64,000 nt of DNA from positions 2,409,001 through 2,473,000 of the forward strand of contig CP073344.1 of assembly GCA_024397875.1 (NCBI GenBank). The letters run 5' to 3'. Below are positions 61,961 through 64,000 of the stretch, piece by piece (positions within the stretch are counted from its first letter, which is position 1; every line of letters begins with the position of its first letter). Made by a program: the position numbers and the translations under genes. Origin of the DNA: Amphritea atlantica (lineage in GTDB: Bacteria > Pseudomonadota > Gammaproteobacteria > Pseudomonadales > Balneatricaceae). Under the pieces are notes generated by a model. That model was given only the letters and a program-made list of their open reading frames with translations, did not search any database and was not told the DNA's origin.

Positions 61961-62923
61961 TTATTGATTCTGAACGCTCAGCTGATACGCCAGTATCGCG
62001 GCAGCCAGGTCTTCGCGTGCATCACCTACCGATTTAAACAGCGTGATAGCCTGTTGTGGATCTTCCAACCCGGCACGACCTTTATGACGACCACTACACA
62101 GCTCAGTAAACTCGGCGATAATACTTTCCTCGGTGATCGCGCCCTCGCTGATCGGGATGATCAGGTCTCCGGTTTCACTCAGGGCTCCGGCACGCACATC
62201 CACAAACACTGAGCAGTTCTGCATGGCGTCGTTATCCGTTTCACGCATAGTGGGGGTAAAACTGCCGACCAGATCAAGATGTGCTCCGTGCTTCATCCAC
62301 TCGCCCTTAATCAGCGGCGTGGTGGAGAGGGTTGCACAGCTGATGATATCGGCCCTATTCGCGGCGGACTCCAGCTGATCGGGAGGACACGCTTGAGCAT
62401 CAACACCCTGAGCTTTCAGTTCATCTGCCAGCGCGATTGCTTCAGCTTCATTACGATTCCATACAGTGACTTTACGGATCGGTCTGACGCTCATATGCGC
62501 CGGTATCAGGTATCTTGCCATGCGTCCGGCACCGACCATCAGCAGATCTGAGGCATCTGCACGGGAGAGAAAACCGGACGCCATCGCCGATGCCGCCGCA
62601 GTCCGCCGCGCAGTCAGCTCGTTAGCATCCAGCTGAGCCAGCGGTTCCCCGGTTTGACCGGAGGAAAGGATATAGTTGCTGTTAAGGCCCGGCAATCCAT
62701 GGCGATTATTACCCGGGAAGACATTCACCAGCTTAACCCCCAGATACTCGCCTTCCAGCCACGCGGGCATCAGCAGCAGGGTCGCCTGAGGTTCATTGGG
62801 CACATTAATGCTATGATGATGACGAACAGGCGCGCAAACATCTTTAGTAAAAATCGTATTAAGTGCTTCGATCAGTCGGTCCCATGGCAGTGCTTCACGG
62901 ACCTGATTAGCGTTCAGTTGCAT
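61961..62923 (-). CDS. Ornithine cyclodeaminase / mu-crystallin family reductase
   Basis: A 320-residue NAD(P)-binding protein: LKLVNVFPGNN-like start (VKLVNVFPGNNRHGLPGLNS), ARRTAAASAMASGFLSRADA, Rossmann LLMVGAGRMARYLIPAHMSV and HLDLVGSFTPTMRETDNDAM. In catabolic clusters such proteins are usually pyrroline-2-carboxylate or similar ketimine reductases rather than true ornithine cyclodeaminases. It is the first gene of a two-gene unit with the dadA-like dehydrogenase, divergent from an AraC regulator. A role in D-proline or trans-3-hydroxyproline use is inferred. Confidence 0.8.
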   Translation of the reverse strand: MQLNANQVREALPWDRLIEALNTIFTKDVCAPVRHHHSINVPNEPQATLLLMPAWLEGEYLGVKLVNVFPGNNRHGLPGLNSNYILSSGQTGEPLAQLDANELTARRTAAASAMASGFLSRADASDLLMVGAGRMARYLIPAHMSVRPIRKVTVWNRNEAEAIALADELKAQGVDAQACPPDQLESAANRADIISCATLSTTPLIKGEWMKHGAHLDLVGSFTPTMRETDNDAMQNCSVFVDVRAGALSETGDLIIPISEGAITEESIIAEFTELCSGRHKGRAGLEDPQQAITLFKSVGDAREDLAAAILAYQLSVQNQ

Positions 62924-62982
62924 AACGGCTTCTCTTATTTTCCGGTTTTAAGTAATCTTAGTCGGAAGTAAGGCCCAGAAGT

Positions 62983-63010
62983 TAACTCAGGCTACTGAGT
63001 TTTTGACTCA
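62983..63010. promoter_or_regulatory. AraC-type operator with direct and inverted repeats
   Basis: AACTCAG-GCTA-CTGAGTT (62983-63000) is a perfect 7-bp inverted repeat. ACTCAG recurs 21 bp downstream (63005-63010), giving an AraC-style direct repeat on one DNA face. It sits in the divergent spacer between the reductase and the araC gene. Confidence 0.55.
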
Positions 63011-63049
63011 GACTCTGGAGCATGTCTATTTAACCCGGAAAACCCATCT

Positions 63050-63853
63050 ATGAAACAGAGCCAGGCCCGTCGCAATCTGATCGCCCGTCAAAGCGGTGAG
63101 CACCTGCATGACTTCGCTCAGATTCTGATTGGACTGAATGGCAGGATGGAGTGCGAGTTCTCGCGGGAAAGCGGAGAGATCTCCTCTGGCACACTGGCGA
63201 TTGCACCCGATGGTGAGACCCACCTGTTCAGCGGTCTGAGTGAAGCAAGTGAGCTGCTGGTAATTGACCTGGCCCCCTTTGATCCTTTTATCCAGGCGCT
63301 GGAGCAAAGCTGTAATATCTCCTTTAAAGAAACCATACTGCAACAACCGGAATTCATCACCCTTTCCCCACAGATGTTACCGATGCTGGACTTTGCTGCC
63401 AGCCAGTTGGCCTTGAGTGATCAGCAGATCAGTCAGCAAAGCCGCTATCAGATCAACTGCCAGCTTATTACGCTGTTTATCACCCAGCTATGCCAGCAAT
63501 ACTCAGCGACGCCGGAGATCGACAGCAGATCTTGCCGGCTCAACCGCAGCACACTGAACAGCTATATTGATCAGCGCTTATCCTGTCCACCGGGCAATCT
63601 GGAACTGGCTAACATCCTGAACCTGAGCGAGAGCCATTTTTATTACCTCTGCCAGAAAGAATTTTGCCAGACACCCCAACAATACATCATGTCCCGACGT
63701 ATGCAGCGGGCCCGCTTTCTGCTGCAAAACAGCGATATACCACAGGGAGTCCTGGCAGATGAACTGGGTTTTTCTGATGTCTCAAGTTTCTCCCGGGCGT
63801 TCAAACGCTATTTCAGTATCACCCCCGGCAACGCCCGCAAAATGAAGCGCTGA
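63050..63853 (+). CDS. AraC-family transcriptional regulator
   Basis: A 267-residue regulator with an N-terminal cupin-like sensor (residues about 15-100, EISSGTLAIAPDGETHLFSG) and a C-terminal double HTH (GNLELANILNLSESHFYYLC; QGVLADELGFSDVSSFSRAF). It is divergent from the ornithine-cyclodeaminase-like/dadA-like pair and probably activates it through the ACTCAG repeats. The Shine-Dalgarno is weak (CGGAAAA). Confidence 0.85.
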   Translation: MKQSQARRNLIARQSGEHLHDFAQILIGLNGRMECEFSRESGEISSGTLAIAPDGETHLFSGLSEASELLVIDLAPFDPFIQALEQSCNISFKETILQQPEFITLSPQMLPMLDFAASQLALSDQQISQQSRYQINCQLITLFITQLCQQYSATPEIDSRSCRLNRSTLNSYIDQRLSCPPGNLELANILNLSESHFYYLCQKEFCQTPQQYIMSRRMQRARFLLQNSDIPQGVLADELGFSDVSSFSRAFKRYFSITPGNARKMKR

Positions 63854-63871
63854 TAATGCGGCGGGTAAACG

Positions 63872-64000
63872 TCAGGATGGCATCAATAACTGAGCAACCC
63901 ATTCTGCGGATTGCGGATAGTGATCGGCCTGCAATACAAATTCCTGCCCCCGGGCAACCGCCTGTAACAGACAGTGAGACGGATTGATTTGCCAGCGTTC
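63872..64000 (-). CDS. C-terminal end of an unidentified protein (cut by window)
   Basis: An open frame enters from the right edge and ends with TGA at 63872-63874, giving 42 residues that end VAQLLMPS and include HCLLQAVARGQEF. It is convergent with the AraC gene, 18 bp apart. Codon use looks like its neighbours. The family cannot be recognised from this fragment. Confidence 0.5.
   Translation of the reverse strand, partial: ERWQINPSHCLLQAVARGQEFVLQADHYPQSAEWVAQLLMPS

Noticed and set aside
1..64000. Mobile elements, CRISPR arrays, tRNA or rRNA genes
   Set aside because: No transposase, integrase, terminal inverted repeats, regularly spaced direct repeats of CRISPR type, or tRNA cloverleaf were recognised by reading; a tRNAscan or ISfinder search was not possible.

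Overview
The window reads as chromosome of a marine, heterotrophic Gammaproteobacterium. The gene set and moderate GC (roughly 50-53%) fit an Oceanospirillaceae-type organism (Neptuniibacter/Amphritea/Marinobacterium-like). That placement is inferred from gene content, not from any rRNA. No rRNA, tRNA, CRISPR array, IS element, prophage or integrase was seen.

Layout. 1-8 kb: 5' part of mmsA, an AraC regulator, a VOC protein, a YjeH-type amino-acid exporter, a small membrane protein, an NDH-2-like flavoprotein with divergent LysR, and MAPEG with divergent TetR. 8-14 kb: a TetR divergent from a DgcA/N-methylproline-demethylase-type NADH:flavin oxidoreductase, a DksA/YbiI zinc finger, a ProC-family reductase, an orphan NifX-like protein and an orphan Anbu proteasome-like peptidase. 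14-33 kb is the core of the window, a methylated-amine and ammonium island: glnK-amt, eutBC, a second amt with a previously unlisted 55-residue membrane protein, TMAO demethylase (tdm), a soluble two-component system plus a double-PAS protein, trimethylamine monooxygenase (tmm) with a cupin, a FAS1 protein, and dmmABC with gdx and a GcvT-like dmmD. 33-37 kb: arsenic operon arsR - permease - thioredoxin-like - GAPDH - arsJ. 37-50 kb: radical SAM protein, then a proline/glutamate module (putA, putP, 180-kDa-type NAD-glutamate dehydrogenase, Lrp regulator) and a DMT exporter. 50-58 kb: small protein, flavodoxin-like protein, Ap4A phosphorylase, and a TetR-controlled trio of MMPL/RND, LolA-like and DUF1302 barrel. 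58-64 kb: GAF-PAS-GGDEF-EAL protein, a DadA-like and ornithine-cyclodeaminase-like pair with divergent AraC, and a cut-off gene.

How it works together. TMA is oxidised to TMAO (Tmm), split to DMA and formaldehyde (Tdm), and DMA is oxidised to methylamine (DmmABC). GcvT domains in Tdm and DmmD can pass the C1 unit to tetrahydrofolate. EutBC and glutamate dehydrogenase also release ammonium, and two Amt proteins plus GlnK handle it. The methylamine step (gmaS/mgs/mgd) is not in this window. Sigma-54-like promoters precede glnK, amt2 and dmmA, and glnK and dmmA share an identical 17-bp element, suggesting joint nitrogen control. A second theme is proline: a possible N-methylproline demethylase, ProC-like, PutP, PutA, GDH and Lrp would take proline compounds to 2-oxoglutarate.

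Recurrent oddity: short tandem repeats of 8-15 bp occur at gene starts, gene ends and in spacers (2761, 12603, 23032, 24970, 38222, 49429, 57961).
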